Notes: generated by a model from the letters alone, not told the origin. Positions 27,945 to 37,407 are shown, numbered from the stretch's first letter. The stretch is 64,000 bases of DNA from Zhouia spongiae (GCF_022760175.1 NZ_CP094326.1:248001-312000), one strand, 5' to 3'. Numbers and translations: made by a program.

Positions 27945-28946
27945 ATGAAAAACATCAATATAGCCATTAACGGTTTCGGAAGAATAGGCAGAACGCTTTT
28001 CAGGCTTCTGGTCAATCATCCTCACATAAACGTTGTAGCCATCAACGATCTGGCCGACAGCAGGACGTTAAGCCATTTAACAAAATACGACAGTGTTCAT
28101 GGGGTCTTAAACAAAGACGTTAATTACAATGAAAAAGGGATTATCGTAGACGGTCACTTATACCCCCTAACTCAACACAGCGCTATAGAAGACATCGACT
28201 GGACTCCGTTTGATGTTGATATCGTGGTAGAAAGCTCCGGTAAGTTTAAACACCGGCACCAACTAACCCACCATGTCAACAATGGAGCCGGAAAGGTTAT
28301 CCTGTCCGTCCCCCCGGTTGAAGACGACATTAAAATGGTTGTCATGGGAGTGAACGAACATATCTTAGACGGCTCAGAAAGTATCATTTCAAACGCTTCC
28401 TGCACCACAAACAATGCAGCTCCCATGATTCAAACAATCAAAAATCTTTGTGGTATTGAACAAGCATACATCACTACGGTTCACTCATACACCACAGACC
28501 AGAGTTTGCACGACCAGCCCCACAGGGACCTGCGCCGGGCAAGAGGAGCTAACCAATCAATCGTTCCGACCACAACCGGGGCTGCCAAAGCGCTTACCAG
28601 AATTTTTCCCGAAATAAGCGATTCGATCGGAGGCTGTGGGATTCGGGTTCCGGTACCAGACGGATCTCTTACCGACATTACTTTTAATGTAAAGAAAGAT
28701 GTTACCATTGAAGAAATCAACAATGCTTTTAAAGAAGCCTCCCATAACCACCTCAAAGGGATATTGAGCTATACCGAAGATCCGATTGTATCCATAGACG
28801 TTATAGGCAATGCACATTCATGTATCTTCGATGCACAAATGACCTCAGTAATCGGGAAAATGGTAAAAATAATCGGTTGGTACGATAATGAATTCGGATA
28901 CAGTAACAGAATCGTTGATTTAATCAATTACATAAATAAGAATTAA
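27945..28946 (+). CDS. gap: Type I glyceraldehyde-3-phosphate dehydrogenase
   Basis: Glycolytic enzyme oxidising glyceraldehyde 3-phosphate with NAD(P). The 333 residues start at INGFGRIGRTLFRLL, the dinucleotide-binding motif. The catalytic cysteine is C153 in SNASCTTNNAAP, and the histidine lies in TTVHSYTTDQ. The C-terminus (WYDNEFGYSNRIVDLI) is standard. The ATG at 27945 is chosen because the longer form would translate the lipA terminator. Other gap copies may exist outside the window. Confidence 0.97.
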   Translation: MKNINIAINGFGRIGRTLFRLLVNHPHINVVAINDLADSRTLSHLTKYDSVHGVLNKDVNYNEKGIIVDGHLYPLTQHSAIEDIDWTPFDVDIVVESSGKFKHRHQLTHHVNNGAGKVILSVPPVEDDIKMVVMGVNEHILDGSESIISNASCTTNNAAPMIQTIKNLCGIEQAYITTVHSYTTDQSLHDQPHRDLRRARGANQSIVPTTTGAAKALTRIFPEISDSIGGCGIRVPVPDGSLTDITFNVKKDVTIEEINNAFKEASHNHLKGILSYTEDPIVSIDVIGNAHSCIFDAQMTSVIGKMVKIIGWYDNEFGYSNRIVDLINYINKN

Positions 28947-28972
28947 TTATATTTACAAATCAAACCTTACTA

Positions 28973-31174
28973 ATGAAGCTACTTTTGCAATACATAACTG
29001 CATTAATGTTGTTCCCGTGCCTAGGGTTCGCATATGCAGGTAATGCAGCTTCCGACAGTTTGAATTCATTAGAACAAAGGTTTTTTGAGTACAAGAACAA
29101 AGGCGACTTTAACAAGGCCTCTCTATCGTTGGCAAGTGCATACGAAATAGCAACTGCCAATGAGGATTCCGAGTCTATAATTGACATTTGCAACCTCTAT
29201 ACAGAACTTTTCCTGGATTACGACCAGTTTGAAAAAGCCGGTGTATATATTGAAACTGCCAAACGTGCCCTGAACTTATACGACTATAAAAGGGGTGAAG
29301 CTGTCTCCAAAAGCTTTGAAGCTATCTATCTTGCTAAAAACGGAGAGAAAGACGAAGCCGTCGACCTGCTTAAAGAAGCAAAAAAAATAGTTCCGAAAAG
29401 AGATCTGTCGACGAACAATCAGGTTTTGTTCAATGAGGCCATTATGTATATGTACCTGGAAAACTTTAACAGAGCCAAACGGATCTTCCAAAGACTTTTG
29501 CCATTTCAGGGGGACTACGAAGAAGAATATCTCACAGCTAAAGCCTTACTATACCTGGCCACCATTGACCTCGATAAAAACTACCTGGAAAGTACGGAGC
29601 TTCATTTAACCCGGTTACTGACCATTGTCAACGACAACGGGTTTATGAAATTAAAACTGGAGGCCAGCAAATTGGCTTCTGCCCTTTTTGAAAAAGAAAG
29701 AAAATACGAATTGGCCCTAGAATACCTGAAGCAGGCCGAGGCAATTAACAAAACATATTTTTCAAACGACATTCTAAATTCACAGAGAGAAGCCGCCAAT
29801 AACAGCCAGCTGGATTTCTTGACCAGGTTAAACGACCAGTTGAAAAAAGATGCTGTGAAACAAGAGCAAACGGTTAATATTTCGAAGCTCACCTCTGTTT
29901 TAAGTTCAGCCTTGCTCATTATCATCTCCCTGCTTACCATTTCACTATACAGAAATAACCAGATAAAATTCAAAACCAACGATCTTCTCCTAAAGAAAAA
30001 TCTGGAGCTTCAGGTAGCCAAAGATTCTGCAGAAAGAGCTATGCAAGCAAAAGCTCAATTTCTTTCTACCGTAAGCCATGAACTACGAACACCTTTATAT
30101 GCTGTTACCGGACTCACACACCTTTTACTGGAAGAAGACCCTAAAGACAGTCAGAAAGACCACCTAAAGTCTCTGAAATACTCCGGAGAGTACCTGTTGA
30201 ACTTTATCAATGATATTCTTCAAATAAACAAAATTGAAGCCAATAAGCTCGCATTGGACAAATATCCTTTCGACGTCAGGCAAATCCTTTCTAAAGTTGT
30301 AGACTCCCTTCAACAGCCTGCAAAAGAAAAAGAAAATAATATTGTTTTAAATCTAGATAAAAACATTCCTGAGATGCTTATCGGAGACCCTCTGAAACTC
30401 TCTCAAATCTTCATTAATTTAGTAGGGAATGCTTTGAAATTTACTGAAAAAGGAAGTGTTACATTATCAGCCAAAACCGCAAAATCCACCGATACCGACG
30501 TTACAATTCATTTTGAAGTAAAAGATGAAGGGATTGGGATTTCAGAAGAAATGCAGAAAAACATTTTCGATAGTTTCTCTCAAGGTTCAGAGCAAATAAA
30601 CAGGAAATACGGAGGTACCGGACTGGGCCTTACCATTGTAAAAAGCCTCTTAACCCTATATGATAGTCAGATTAGTGTAGACAGCGAGCTCGGAAAGGGA
30701 AGCACCTTTTTCTTCGACATTACATTTGAACTCCCTGATGACGAAATAAAAGAATTGATCACCGCTCCTTCTAAAGTCCAGGAGGAACTCTATGCCAACC
30801 TGAATATTTTAGTCGTGGAAGACAACAAGATAAATCAGGTCATCACACAAAAAATGCTATCTAAAAAAGGAATAAAGTGTGATATTGCCAGCGACGGATA
30901 TCAAGCAATTGAAAAAGCAAAAAAAGGTAAATTCGACGCTATCCTTATGGATATCCATATGCCGGGAATCAGCGGACTAAAAGCAACTCAGGAAATCAGA
31001 AAATTCAATCAGACGATACCAATTATAGCTCTAACAGCTATCTCTCTTGATGAAAGCAAAGATGATTTTTACGAAGCCGGTTGTAATGATGTTATAACAA
31101 AGCCATTTAAACCCGAAGTCTTCTATAAAAAAATAGCTCACAACGTAGTAAGAAACATAAAAGTCAACCTATAG
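28973..31174 (+). CDS. Hybrid sensor histidine kinase with TPR sensor and receiver domain
   Basis: A 733-residue sensor. A signal peptide (LMLFPCLGFAYAGNA) leads a periplasmic TPR region (about 30-290, e.g. KARVY-like repeats such as NFNRAKRIFQRLL). A transmembrane helix lies near 305-325. HisKA carries the phospho-acceptor H369 in VSHELRTPLYAV. The HATPase domain has NLVGNALKFT, GIGISEEM and GGTGLGLTIVKSL. A C-terminal receiver has phospho-acceptor D660 (AILMDIHMPG). It stands alone with no separate response regulator, so its output target is unknown. Confidence 0.93.
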   Translation: MKLLLQYITALMLFPCLGFAYAGNAASDSLNSLEQRFFEYKNKGDFNKASLSLASAYEIATANEDSESIIDICNLYTELFLDYDQFEKAGVYIETAKRALNLYDYKRGEAVSKSFEAIYLAKNGEKDEAVDLLKEAKKIVPKRDLSTNNQVLFNEAIMYMYLENFNRAKRIFQRLLPFQGDYEEEYLTAKALLYLATIDLDKNYLESTELHLTRLLTIVNDNGFMKLKLEASKLASALFEKERKYELALEYLKQAEAINKTYFSNDILNSQREAANNSQLDFLTRLNDQLKKDAVKQEQTVNISKLTSVLSSALLIIISLLTISLYRNNQIKFKTNDLLLKKNLELQVAKDSAERAMQAKAQFLSTVSHELRTPLYAVTGLTHLLLEEDPKDSQKDHLKSLKYSGEYLLNFINDILQINKIEANKLALDKYPFDVRQILSKVVDSLQQPAKEKENNIVLNLDKNIPEMLIGDPLKLSQIFINLVGNALKFTEKGSVTLSAKTAKSTDTDVTIHFEVKDEGIGISEEMQKNIFDSFSQGSEQINRKYGGTGLGLTIVKSLLTLYDSQISVDSELGKGSTFFFDITFELPDDEIKELITAPSKVQEELYANLNILVVEDNKINQVITQKMLSKKGIKCDIASDGYQAIEKAKKGKFDAILMDIHMPGISGLKATQEIRKFNQTIPIIALTAISLDESKDDFYEAGCNDVITKPFKPEVFYKKIAHNVVRNIKVNL

Positions 31175-31241
31175 TTGGCATAGTATTTGATATTAACCAT
31201 GATGAGTTGTTCTCATAGAATAATTTAAATTGGTTAGCTAG

Positions 31242-31274
31242 AAAAAAAGCGTAACATGCATGTTACGCTTTTTT
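31242..31274. terminator. Bidirectional terminator between hybrid kinase and lpxK
   Basis: The perfect 20-base palindrome GCGTAACATG/CATGTTACGC (31249-31268) is flanked by seven As and six Ts. The lpxK stop codon lies inside it. Confidence 0.88.
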
Positions 31275-32267
31275 CATGTATCCGATAACCTGGTTATCAA
31301 AATTTTTCCTTTCACCAAACAAAATCTCGTTGTTTATAGGAAGATAATACACATCATCAACCTTATACTTAAGGCGCATATAATCTTTCTCAGTGGTTAA
31401 AACAATCCCCTTACTTCGTAAGATCCCCACCTGTTGACTTGAAAAATCATGATGATCCGGATAATCCAAATGCTCAAACTGCAAGCCTTTGCTTTTAAGA
31501 AAATTTACAAGCGGATCAGGTTTGGCAATTCCTGTAACCAGCGTAAAATGCCTCCCTCTTAAATAACTCAATGGCTGAACCTCTTCAGAAGAAATAATTT
31601 CCCCTCCATAGGAAATCTTACTAAAATAAACCTCTTGGTGTTTTCGGGGTTTTATACGCTTTAGCAGGTTATTCTTTTGGATCAGATCCATCGCTTCCGG
31701 GCATTTCGTTACTACAATAACATCTGCATATTTGGCCCTGCTTTTAATATCTCTAAGATTACCGGCCGGCAATAATAAGTCATCAACATATAAATCGCTG
31801 TATGAGGTAAGCAATATATTAAACCCGGCCTTGACTTTACGGTGCTGATATGCATCGTCTAAAACAACAACTCCGGGTCGCAGACTGTCTCTCAATATTT
31901 CAATACCATGTTGCCTATCGGCATCTACCGCTACATATATATCTTTAAACTTGTTATGGTACTGCATCGGCTCATCGCCTAACGTTTCAACGGTAGAAGA
32001 TTGATCAGCCAAAACAAATCCATGCGATTTCCTCTTATAGCCCCTGCTTAAAATAGCAACTTTAAAGTCGTTCTTAAGCAGATGGATCAGATATTCCGTC
32101 ATCGGGGTTTTTCCTGTACCTCCTACACTCAGGTTCCCAACACAAATAACCGGAAAGTCATACGACTTTGTCTTTATAATCCCTTTGTCGTATAATAAGT
32201 GCCTCAACCGTATCACTGATCCGTATAAGCATGAAAAAGGTAAAAGTATTTTTCTAAACTGACGCAT
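31263..32267 (-). CDS. lpxK: Tetraacyldisaccharide 4'-kinase
   Basis: Phosphorylates the 4' position of the lipid A disaccharide in the inner membrane. The protein has 334 residues and an intact P-loop-like GNLSVGGTGKTPMTEYL. VILSRGYKRKSHG (reading VAILSRGYKRK), LGDEPMQYH and VVLDDAYQHRKVK follow, all typical of LpxK. It indicates a conventional lipid A pathway. It is divergent from the Nif3-like gene across a short promoter region. Confidence 0.96.
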   Translation of the reverse strand: MRQFRKILLPFSCLYGSVIRLRHLLYDKGIIKTKSYDFPVICVGNLSVGGTGKTPMTEYLIHLLKNDFKVAILSRGYKRKSHGFVLADQSSTVETLGDEPMQYHNKFKDIYVAVDADRQHGIEILRDSLRPGVVVLDDAYQHRKVKAGFNILLTSYSDLYVDDLLLPAGNLRDIKSRAKYADVIVVTKCPEAMDLIQKNNLLKRIKPRKHQEVYFSKISYGGEIISSEEVQPLSYLRGRHFTLVTGIAKPDPLVNFLKSKGLQFEHLDYPDHHDFSSQQVGILRSKGIVLTTEKDYMRLKYKVDDVYYLPINNEILFGERKNFDNQVIGYMKKA

Positions 32268-32288
32268 AAAGGCGAAAGTATAATATTT

Positions 32289-32296
32289 TATCTTTG
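32289..32296 (+). promoter_or_regulatory. Candidate -7 promoter element for the Nif3-like gene
   Basis: TATCTTTG, an exact TAnnTTTG match, ends 18 bases upstream of the ATG at 32315. A TTG at 32294 lies inside it and is unlikely to be the start. Confidence 0.6.
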
Positions 32297-32314
32297 AAAA
32301 AAAATGGAATTCAC

Positions 32315-33430
32315 ATGATTATCCAAGACGTTATAAATAGTATTGAAAACCATGCTCCCCTAACCTATGCAGAAGACTTTGACAATGTCGGATTACTTGT
32401 AGGGAATCCTAACGACGAGTTAAGAGGTATCCTGGTCACCCTCGATACGCTCGAAATGGTTGTCGATGAAGCTGTCGACAAAGACTGCAACCTGATCATA
32501 AGCTTTCACCCGATCATCTTTAGCGGTCTGAAAAAATTAAACGGCACCAATTATGTGGAGCGAACGGTACTCAAGGCCATTAAGAACAATATCGCAATAT
32601 ATGCCATTCACACAGCCCTGGACAATCATTTTAAAGGGGTAAATGATAAAATCTGTGTGCGTTTGGGACTCAAGAACAAAAAAATATTGATCCCCAAAAA
32701 AAACACCATTAAAAAACTGATCACTTTTGTTCCGAATGCGAATGCCAAACAACTCAGAGAAGCCTTATTTAATGCAGGCGCCGGCAATATCGGCAATTAT
32801 GACCATTGTAGTTTTAATATAGAAGGTACCGGAACATTTAAAGGGAACGAAGACTCCAGTCCGGTTATCGGAGAAAAAGGGAACACTCATTACGAGGCTG
32901 AAACCCAGATCGGGATTACATACCCTAAACACATAGAAGCAAAAATTCTGAAAACATTGTTCAGAGTACACCCATATGAAGAAGTAGCTTACGAAATAAG
33001 TACCCTGGAAAATACAAACCAACACATTGGTATCGGTATGGTCGGCGAACTTGAAGAAGCCATGGATGAAATTTCATTTTTAAAATTCCTCAAAAAGGAA
33101 ATGAATACAGAATGTATCAGACACTCGGGTTTGCTGGGGAAAGGAATAAAAAAAGTAGCCGTATTGGGAGGTAGCGGGGCCTTTGGCATTAGTGCTGCAA
33201 AAAAATCAGGATCAGACATATACATTACAGCCGATATTAAATACCATGAATTTTTTAAAGCAGAAAACAAAATAATTATTGCCGATATAGGTCATTACGA
33301 AACCGAACAATACACAAAAAATCTTTTATTTGAGTATCTTACAGAAAAAATCCCTAATTTTGCACCTGCCTTACCCGTGGGTAAGATCATAATATCAGAG
33401 TGCAATACGAATCCTGTCAAGTATTTTTAA
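32315..33430 (+). CDS. Nif3-like dinuclear metal center hexameric protein
   Basis: A protein of 371 residues in the NIF3/YbgI family, with the metal-binding HPIIFSGLKKL and AIHTALDNHFKGVND motifs of the N-terminal half. A central PII-like insert (RVHPYEEVAYEI) and the C-terminal GHYETEQ motif are present. A GTP cyclohydrolase I type 2 role has been proposed for some members but is not certain. It is followed after 4 bases by the coiled-coil protein gene, a pairing conserved in Flavobacteriia. Confidence 0.92.
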   Translation: MIIQDVINSIENHAPLTYAEDFDNVGLLVGNPNDELRGILVTLDTLEMVVDEAVDKDCNLIISFHPIIFSGLKKLNGTNYVERTVLKAIKNNIAIYAIHTALDNHFKGVNDKICVRLGLKNKKILIPKKNTIKKLITFVPNANAKQLREALFNAGAGNIGNYDHCSFNIEGTGTFKGNEDSSPVIGEKGNTHYEAETQIGITYPKHIEAKILKTLFRVHPYEEVAYEISTLENTNQHIGIGMVGELEEAMDEISFLKFLKKEMNTECIRHSGLLGKGIKKVAVLGGSGAFGISAAKKSGSDIYITADIKYHEFFKAENKIIIADIGHYETEQYTKNLLFEYLTEKIPNFAPALPVGKIIISECNTNPVKYF

Positions 33431-33434
33431 ACAT

Positions 33435-34214
33435 ATGGCAACCAAAAAAGAAGTAACAGTAGAAGAAAAATTACGCACGCTATTCGATCTGCAATTAGTT
33501 GATTCAAGAATAGATGAAATCAGAAATGTACGCGGTGAACTTCCACTAGAGGTAGAAGATCTTGAAGATGAAGTAGAAGGGTTAAAAACCCGAATCGAGA
33601 AGTTAAATACAGAGCTTGAAAACCTCAACACTGAGATCAGCAATAAGAAAAACCTGATTGAAGAAGCCAAAAGCTTAATTAAAAAGTATACTGAACAACA
33701 AAAGAATGTTCGTAACAACAGAGAATACAACTCTTTATCTAAGGAAATAGAATTCCAGGATCTTGAAATTCAATTAGCTGAAAAGCACATTAAAGAATTC
33801 AAGGCTCAAATCGAACAGAAAAAAGAGGTTATCAAACAAACCAAAGAGCGTCTCAGTGAACGCGAAAACCACCTGAAACACAAAAAAGGTGAATTAGACG
33901 ATATCCTGGCAGAAACGGAAAAGGAAGAAGAAGCTCTTATCAGGAAAAGTGAAGAATTCGAAGGACTTATAGAAGATCGTCTTTTAAATGCCTACAAACG
34001 CATCAGAAGTAGTGTTAAGAATGGCTTAGCTGTTGTTTCTATTGAAAGAGGTGCTTCTGCGGGTTCTTTCTTTACGATCCCTCCACAGGTTCAGATGGAA
34101 ATTGCTTCTCGTAAAAAAATCATCACGGATGAGCACAGTGGAAGAATTCTTGTCGATCCGGCATTAGCTGAAGAAGAAAAAGCTAAAATGGAAAACATAT
34201 TTGCTTCTATATAA
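33435..34214 (+). CDS. Coiled-coil protein of the C4 zinc-ribbon family, cysteines lost
   Basis: A 259-residue protein, almost wholly coiled coil from about residue 30 to 185 (LEDEVEGLKTRIEKLNTELE). The C-terminal part (FTIPPQVQMEIASRKKI, then GRILVDPALAEEE) is the position where family members have a C4 zinc ribbon. Here the expected cysteine pairs are replaced (GSFFTIPP and TDEHSGRIL), so zinc binding is unlikely. A role in RNA or nucleic acid binding is only suggested for the family. It follows the Nif3-like gene in the same operon. Confidence 0.87.
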   Translation: MATKKEVTVEEKLRTLFDLQLVDSRIDEIRNVRGELPLEVEDLEDEVEGLKTRIEKLNTELENLNTEISNKKNLIEEAKSLIKKYTEQQKNVRNNREYNSLSKEIEFQDLEIQLAEKHIKEFKAQIEQKKEVIKQTKERLSERENHLKHKKGELDDILAETEKEEEALIRKSEEFEGLIEDRLLNAYKRIRSSVKNGLAVVSIERGASAGSFFTIPPQVQMEIASRKKIITDEHSGRILVDPALAEEEKAKMENIFASI

Positions 34215-34234
34215 GCACAAAAATATAAGTTTCA

Positions 34235-34268
34235 ACAAAAGCCACTTTCTTATAGAAGTGGCTTTTGT
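34235..34268. terminator. Bidirectional terminator
   Basis: ACAAAAGCCACTT pairs perfectly with AAGTGGCTTTTGT around an 8-base loop, with T-runs on both strands. It separates the coiled-coil gene from the convergent kmo gene. Confidence 0.88.
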
Positions 34269-34271
34269 TTT

Positions 34272-35630
34272 TTATACCAGGTGCTCTTTTTCTTTGAGCC
34301 TGTTTAGGATAAAACTTTCTATCCGCTCACTGTTCCAGTCTTTCTCTACGTTCTTCAACTGCATGACCTCATCCATTATCTCCCTTTGAAAGTCTCCAAA
34401 TTCCAGGGCCTCAGAATATGACCTGTCTGAAAATGTTACCCGGGTATACAATGGCACCCATAAATCCGGATGCTTATCATAAAACCACGACTCAATTTTC
34501 TTTCTCAGGATAAAATTCTCATCAGCTGTCTTGTTGCTCATCTCCAGAAAATTTCTGTAACTCAAAGTCGCTATAGCGTCTGTATTAGGCTTTCTGGAAC
34601 TTTGATACGATTCAAATACTGCTTTCCAATCATCATTATGAAGATTCATCAAATCGTTTAGTACTGTTATATCCTCAAAACCGGCATTCATTCCCTGTCC
34701 GTAAAACGGAACTATTGCATGTGCGGCATCCCCAATAAGAGCTACTTTATCTCCATAAGTCCACGGATAACACTTTGTGGTTACCAGAAAACTGGTCGGG
34801 TTTTTAAAGAAATCTTCTACCAGATTGGGGATTACATCCATCACTTCCGGAAAATATGATTTAAAAAAACGTTCTACTTTCTGTTCAGTATCTAAAACTT
34901 CAAAAGACTCTTTCCCTCTGAACGGCAGGAACAAAGTACAGGTAAAGCTCCCATCAAGATTAGGAAGCGCTATAAACATGAATTTCCCTCTTGGCCATAT
35001 ATGCAATGAATGCTTGTTAAGCTTATGGGCTCCATCGGGATCAGACGGAATTGTAAGCTCCTTATACCCCACTTCCAAAAAATGCTGGCTATAATTAAAC
35101 ATACTCTGACGTTGCATCTTATGCCGGACCCGTGAAAAAGCTCCATCAGCGCCAAATACCAGGTCGTATTTATGAGGTTCCCATTCTCCCTTTTCCGAAT
35201 CCCCTGTATGAACAGTAGCATCAGAAAGCGAAACATCCCATACCTTACTGTTAAAAATAAAACGGGCCCCGGCTTCTTCCGCCAGATCGATCATCCTTCT
35301 GTTCAAAACCCCGCGAGAAATGGAATAGATAGCCTCTCCTTCCTTACCGTAATATTGATAGTACACAGGCTTGTCCGGAGTATGAATAGCCCTTTTGTCC
35401 ATCGGTATAGCTATTTTCCTGATCTCCTCATCAATCCCAACCACCTCCAGGGCTCTCCATCCCCTGGTAGACATCGCTAAATTGATCGAACGTCCGGAAA
35501 ACTCTACATTCCTAATATCAGGCCTTCTATCATATACATCAACTACATGGCCTCTATTTCTTAAATAAATTGCTAAAAGGCTTCCTACTAAACCACTCCC
35601 TACTATGGCAATCTTTTTGGGTGTCTGCAT
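34272..35630 (-). CDS. kmo: Kynurenine 3-monooxygenase
   Basis: FAD-dependent monooxygenase converting kynurenine to 3-hydroxykynurenine in tryptophan degradation or NAD synthesis. The 452 residues start with the dinucleotide motif IVGSGLVGSLLAIYL. GRSINLAMSTRGWRAL (the conserved arginine/serine region) and IGDAAHAIVPFYGQGMNAGFED follow. The protein lacks an obvious C-terminal membrane helix. No kynureninase or tryptophan dioxygenase gene is next to it. The function call rests on overall resemblance to bacterial KMO. Confidence 0.93.
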   Translation of the reverse strand: MQTPKKIAIVGSGLVGSLLAIYLRNRGHVVDVYDRRPDIRNVEFSGRSINLAMSTRGWRALEVVGIDEEIRKIAIPMDKRAIHTPDKPVYYQYYGKEGEAIYSISRGVLNRRMIDLAEEAGARFIFNSKVWDVSLSDATVHTGDSEKGEWEPHKYDLVFGADGAFSRVRHKMQRQSMFNYSQHFLEVGYKELTIPSDPDGAHKLNKHSLHIWPRGKFMFIALPNLDGSFTCTLFLPFRGKESFEVLDTEQKVERFFKSYFPEVMDVIPNLVEDFFKNPTSFLVTTKCYPWTYGDKVALIGDAAHAIVPFYGQGMNAGFEDITVLNDLMNLHNDDWKAVFESYQSSRKPNTDAIATLSYRNFLEMSNKTADENFILRKKIESWFYDKHPDLWVPLYTRVTFSDRSYSEALEFGDFQREIMDEVMQLKNVEKDWNSERIESFILNRLKEKEHLV

Positions 35631-35800
35631 CTTTAGGTTTTATATAAAAAGTCTCGCTATGAACCAGGTCAGAACGAGCACTCCACAAAGGTAGCGATTT
35701 ATAATTTATTGATATCTCAAGCCTGCACCAGATCACAAACAGCCATCAAAAATAAACAGTTTGCAAAAAATTTCTTATTTTATAAAGAAACATATTCGTC

Positions 35801-36064
35801 ATGAGCACAGAGAAACTAAACAGAATGAGAAAAATCATTTCAAAACTGGAAGACATTAAAAACACCCAGGAGAGTAGTATCGATAAGATCAATCATGTTA
35901 TAACCGACCTTTTTCAGCATCCGGATCCCAAGCTTGAAAAAGCCATGGAAGATGCACATCAAAGAGCTTCAGATAATGTAGATATCGTTCGGGAGGCCAT
36001 AGGAGAGTACCAGGAAAGAATAAATGAACTGGATAAAAAGCTAAATCCACCCGCCCCTCAATAA
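35801..36064 (+). CDS. Hypothetical coiled-coil protein, 87 residues
   Basis: A small charged protein that I do not recognise. It is predicted helical throughout (KIISKLEDIKNTQESSID, DIVREAIGEYQERINEL), with no signal peptide or cysteines. It ends in a proline-rich NPPAPQ. The codon pattern supports coding. It stands alone between kmo (divergent) and a structured non-coding stretch. Confidence 0.6.
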   Translation: MSTEKLNRMRKIISKLEDIKNTQESSIDKINHVITDLFQHPDPKLEKAMEDAHQRASDNVDIVREAIGEYQERINELDKKLNPPAPQ

Positions 36065-36100
36065 AAATCAAGGAACCCGGAAACAACCCGAATGTATTAC

Positions 36101-36183
36101 AATTGACCCCAATGGATTTCCCTCCGGGACATCGCCTAAACCCAACTAGACACCATGCAGGCAAACCTGTATTGGGGTCAATT
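36101..36183. repeat. 13-bp inverted repeat enclosing 57 bases
   Basis: AATTGACCCCAAT (36101-36113) is exactly complementary to ATTGGGGTCAATT (36171-36183). The enclosed sequence contains a further small hairpin, CAGG-caaa-CCTG. Perfect long-range pairing suggests an RNA structure or the ends of a small element. Confidence 0.6.
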
Positions 36184-36188
36184 CAATT

Positions 36189-36225
36189 AAGTCGACAAAT
36201 ATCGCTTCCGTCGATCTGTCGACTT
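36189..36225. repeat. 9-bp inverted repeat AAGTCGACA/TGTCGACTT
   Basis: A perfect 9-bp inverted repeat separated by 19 bases, starting 5 bases after the previous structure. The two could form adjacent stems of one RNA. Confidence 0.55.
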
Positions 36226-36358
36226 ATTTAGGCTCGCTTCTTCTTTAATAAAACTTTAACACTACTACCCTGATCCGACCCCCTAAAACTTATCGTATAT
36301 AAAATGTAACAGTAGTTAAAATTACCGCTTTTTTAAGCGTTCATATATAACCCTCTCC

Positions 36359-36387
36359 AAAACCCTTTGGGTTTTCCAAAGGGTTTT
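36359..36387. terminator. Rho-independent terminator
   Basis: AAAACCCTTTGG pairs perfectly with CCAAAGGGTTTT around a 5-base loop. It lies 295 bases after the 87-residue gene, which suggests that a transcript extends across the structured region before it. Confidence 0.75.
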
Positions 36388-36438
36388 AAACAAAACTAGC
36401 TGGTAATTTTATATTCATAAAGTAGGTTTAGGTTTGAG

Positions 36439-36468
36439 AGCCCTCTTTAATTATTATTAAAGGGGGCT
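36439..36468 (-). terminator. Hairpin next to antiporter stop
   Basis: AGCCCTCTTTAAT pairs with ATTAAAGGGGGCT with one mismatch and a 4-base loop. It begins 12 bases beyond the antiporter stop on the minus strand, but no clear T-run follows, so it is a weak terminator candidate. Confidence 0.45.
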
Positions 36469-36480
36469 TTCTGTTCTCAT

Positions 36481-37407
36481 TCAGATTGTAAGGTAAATAA
36501 ACACCCCATATCCCGATAATAAAATCAACCCGTCTCGCCAGCCCAATCGCAATCCTTTTGGAAAAAACACCAATGGCAAAACCACAAATGCAAACCCCAA
36601 CATCCAGTACAGGTCTACGGAAAATGCCTTATCTACAGAAATAGGATGTACCATTGAAGTAATCCCCAGAACAGCCAGGATATTAAATACGTTCGATCCT
36701 ATTAAATTCCCTAACGAAATGGCCTTTTCTCTTTTCATTACAGCTATTACCGATGCTGCCAATTCCGGTATACTGGTTCCTATTGAAACCACCGTAACAG
36801 CTATAACCCGCTTACTCACACCATAAGACTCAGCCATGCCGACTGCACCCCGAATGAGGGATTCTGACCCTCCCCATAGAGCTACTCCCCCGATCACCAG
36901 GAATAAAATAATTTTATATAATGTCAGCGGCTCGTCATCTTCCGCATAGTCATCAACCACTGCTAGTTTCTGAAACTTTAACAGATACACCAGAAATGCT
37001 ATTAAAAAAGCAAACATCATAAAACCTTCTCCCCTGCTTAATACATCGTCGTAGAAAACGAAAAAATACAACAGTACCGAAGCTATCATCATCACCGGCC
37101 AGTCCGTTTTATAAAAACTCCGCTCCACATCAATATGCGTCAGTAATACTGTGATCCCGAGTACCAGTCCCAAATTAGCAATGTTAGACCCTACCACATT
37201 CCCCATCGCTATATCCGGAAAACCATCCAATGCTGCATTAACACTAACAATAAGCTCAGGAGCTGATGTCGCAAATGAAACCACGGTCATCCCTATAACA
37301 ATTTTTGGAATCTCCAGTTTTACCGAGAGGGCTACTGCCGCCTTTAACAACCAATTTCCTCCTAAAATCAACAGAATTAAACCAACAATAATTAATAGCA
37401 GATCCAT
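36481..37407 (-). CDS. Calcium/sodium antiporter (YrbG-like)
   Basis: An inner-membrane cation exchanger of the CaCA family, 308 residues and about ten helices. Both internal alpha-repeats are present: VVSFATSAPELIVSVNAAL with GNVVGSNIANLGLVLG, and VVSIGTSIPELAASVIAVM with GNLIGSNVFNILAVLG. The acidic residues of each ExxxS-type motif are intact. Sodium, potassium or proton as the counter-ion cannot be decided. It is divergent from the decayed BlaI locus. Confidence 0.94.
   Translation of the reverse strand: MDLLLIIVGLILLILGGNWLLKAAVALSVKLEIPKIVIGMTVVSFATSAPELIVSVNAALDGFPDIAMGNVVGSNIANLGLVLGITVLLTHIDVERSFYKTDWPVMMIASVLLYFFVFYDDVLSRGEGFMMFAFLIAFLVYLLKFQKLAVVDDYAEDDEPLTLYKIILFLVIGGVALWGGSESLIRGAVGMAESYGVSKRVIAVTVVSIGTSIPELAASVIAVMKREKAISLGNLIGSNVFNILAVLGITSMVHPISVDKAFSVDLYWMLGFAFVVLPLVFFPKGLRLGWRDGLILLSGYGVFIYLTI

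Larger units (their letters stand above)
36065..36480. other. Structured intergenic region with four inverted repeats
   Basis: No plausible ORF is present in 416 bases. The region instead contains, in order, two inverted repeats (36101-36183 and 36189-36225), a strong terminator (36359-36387) and a weaker hairpin (36439-36468) next to the antiporter stop. It could encode a structured RNA or be the remnant of a small mobile element. Confidence 0.5.
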
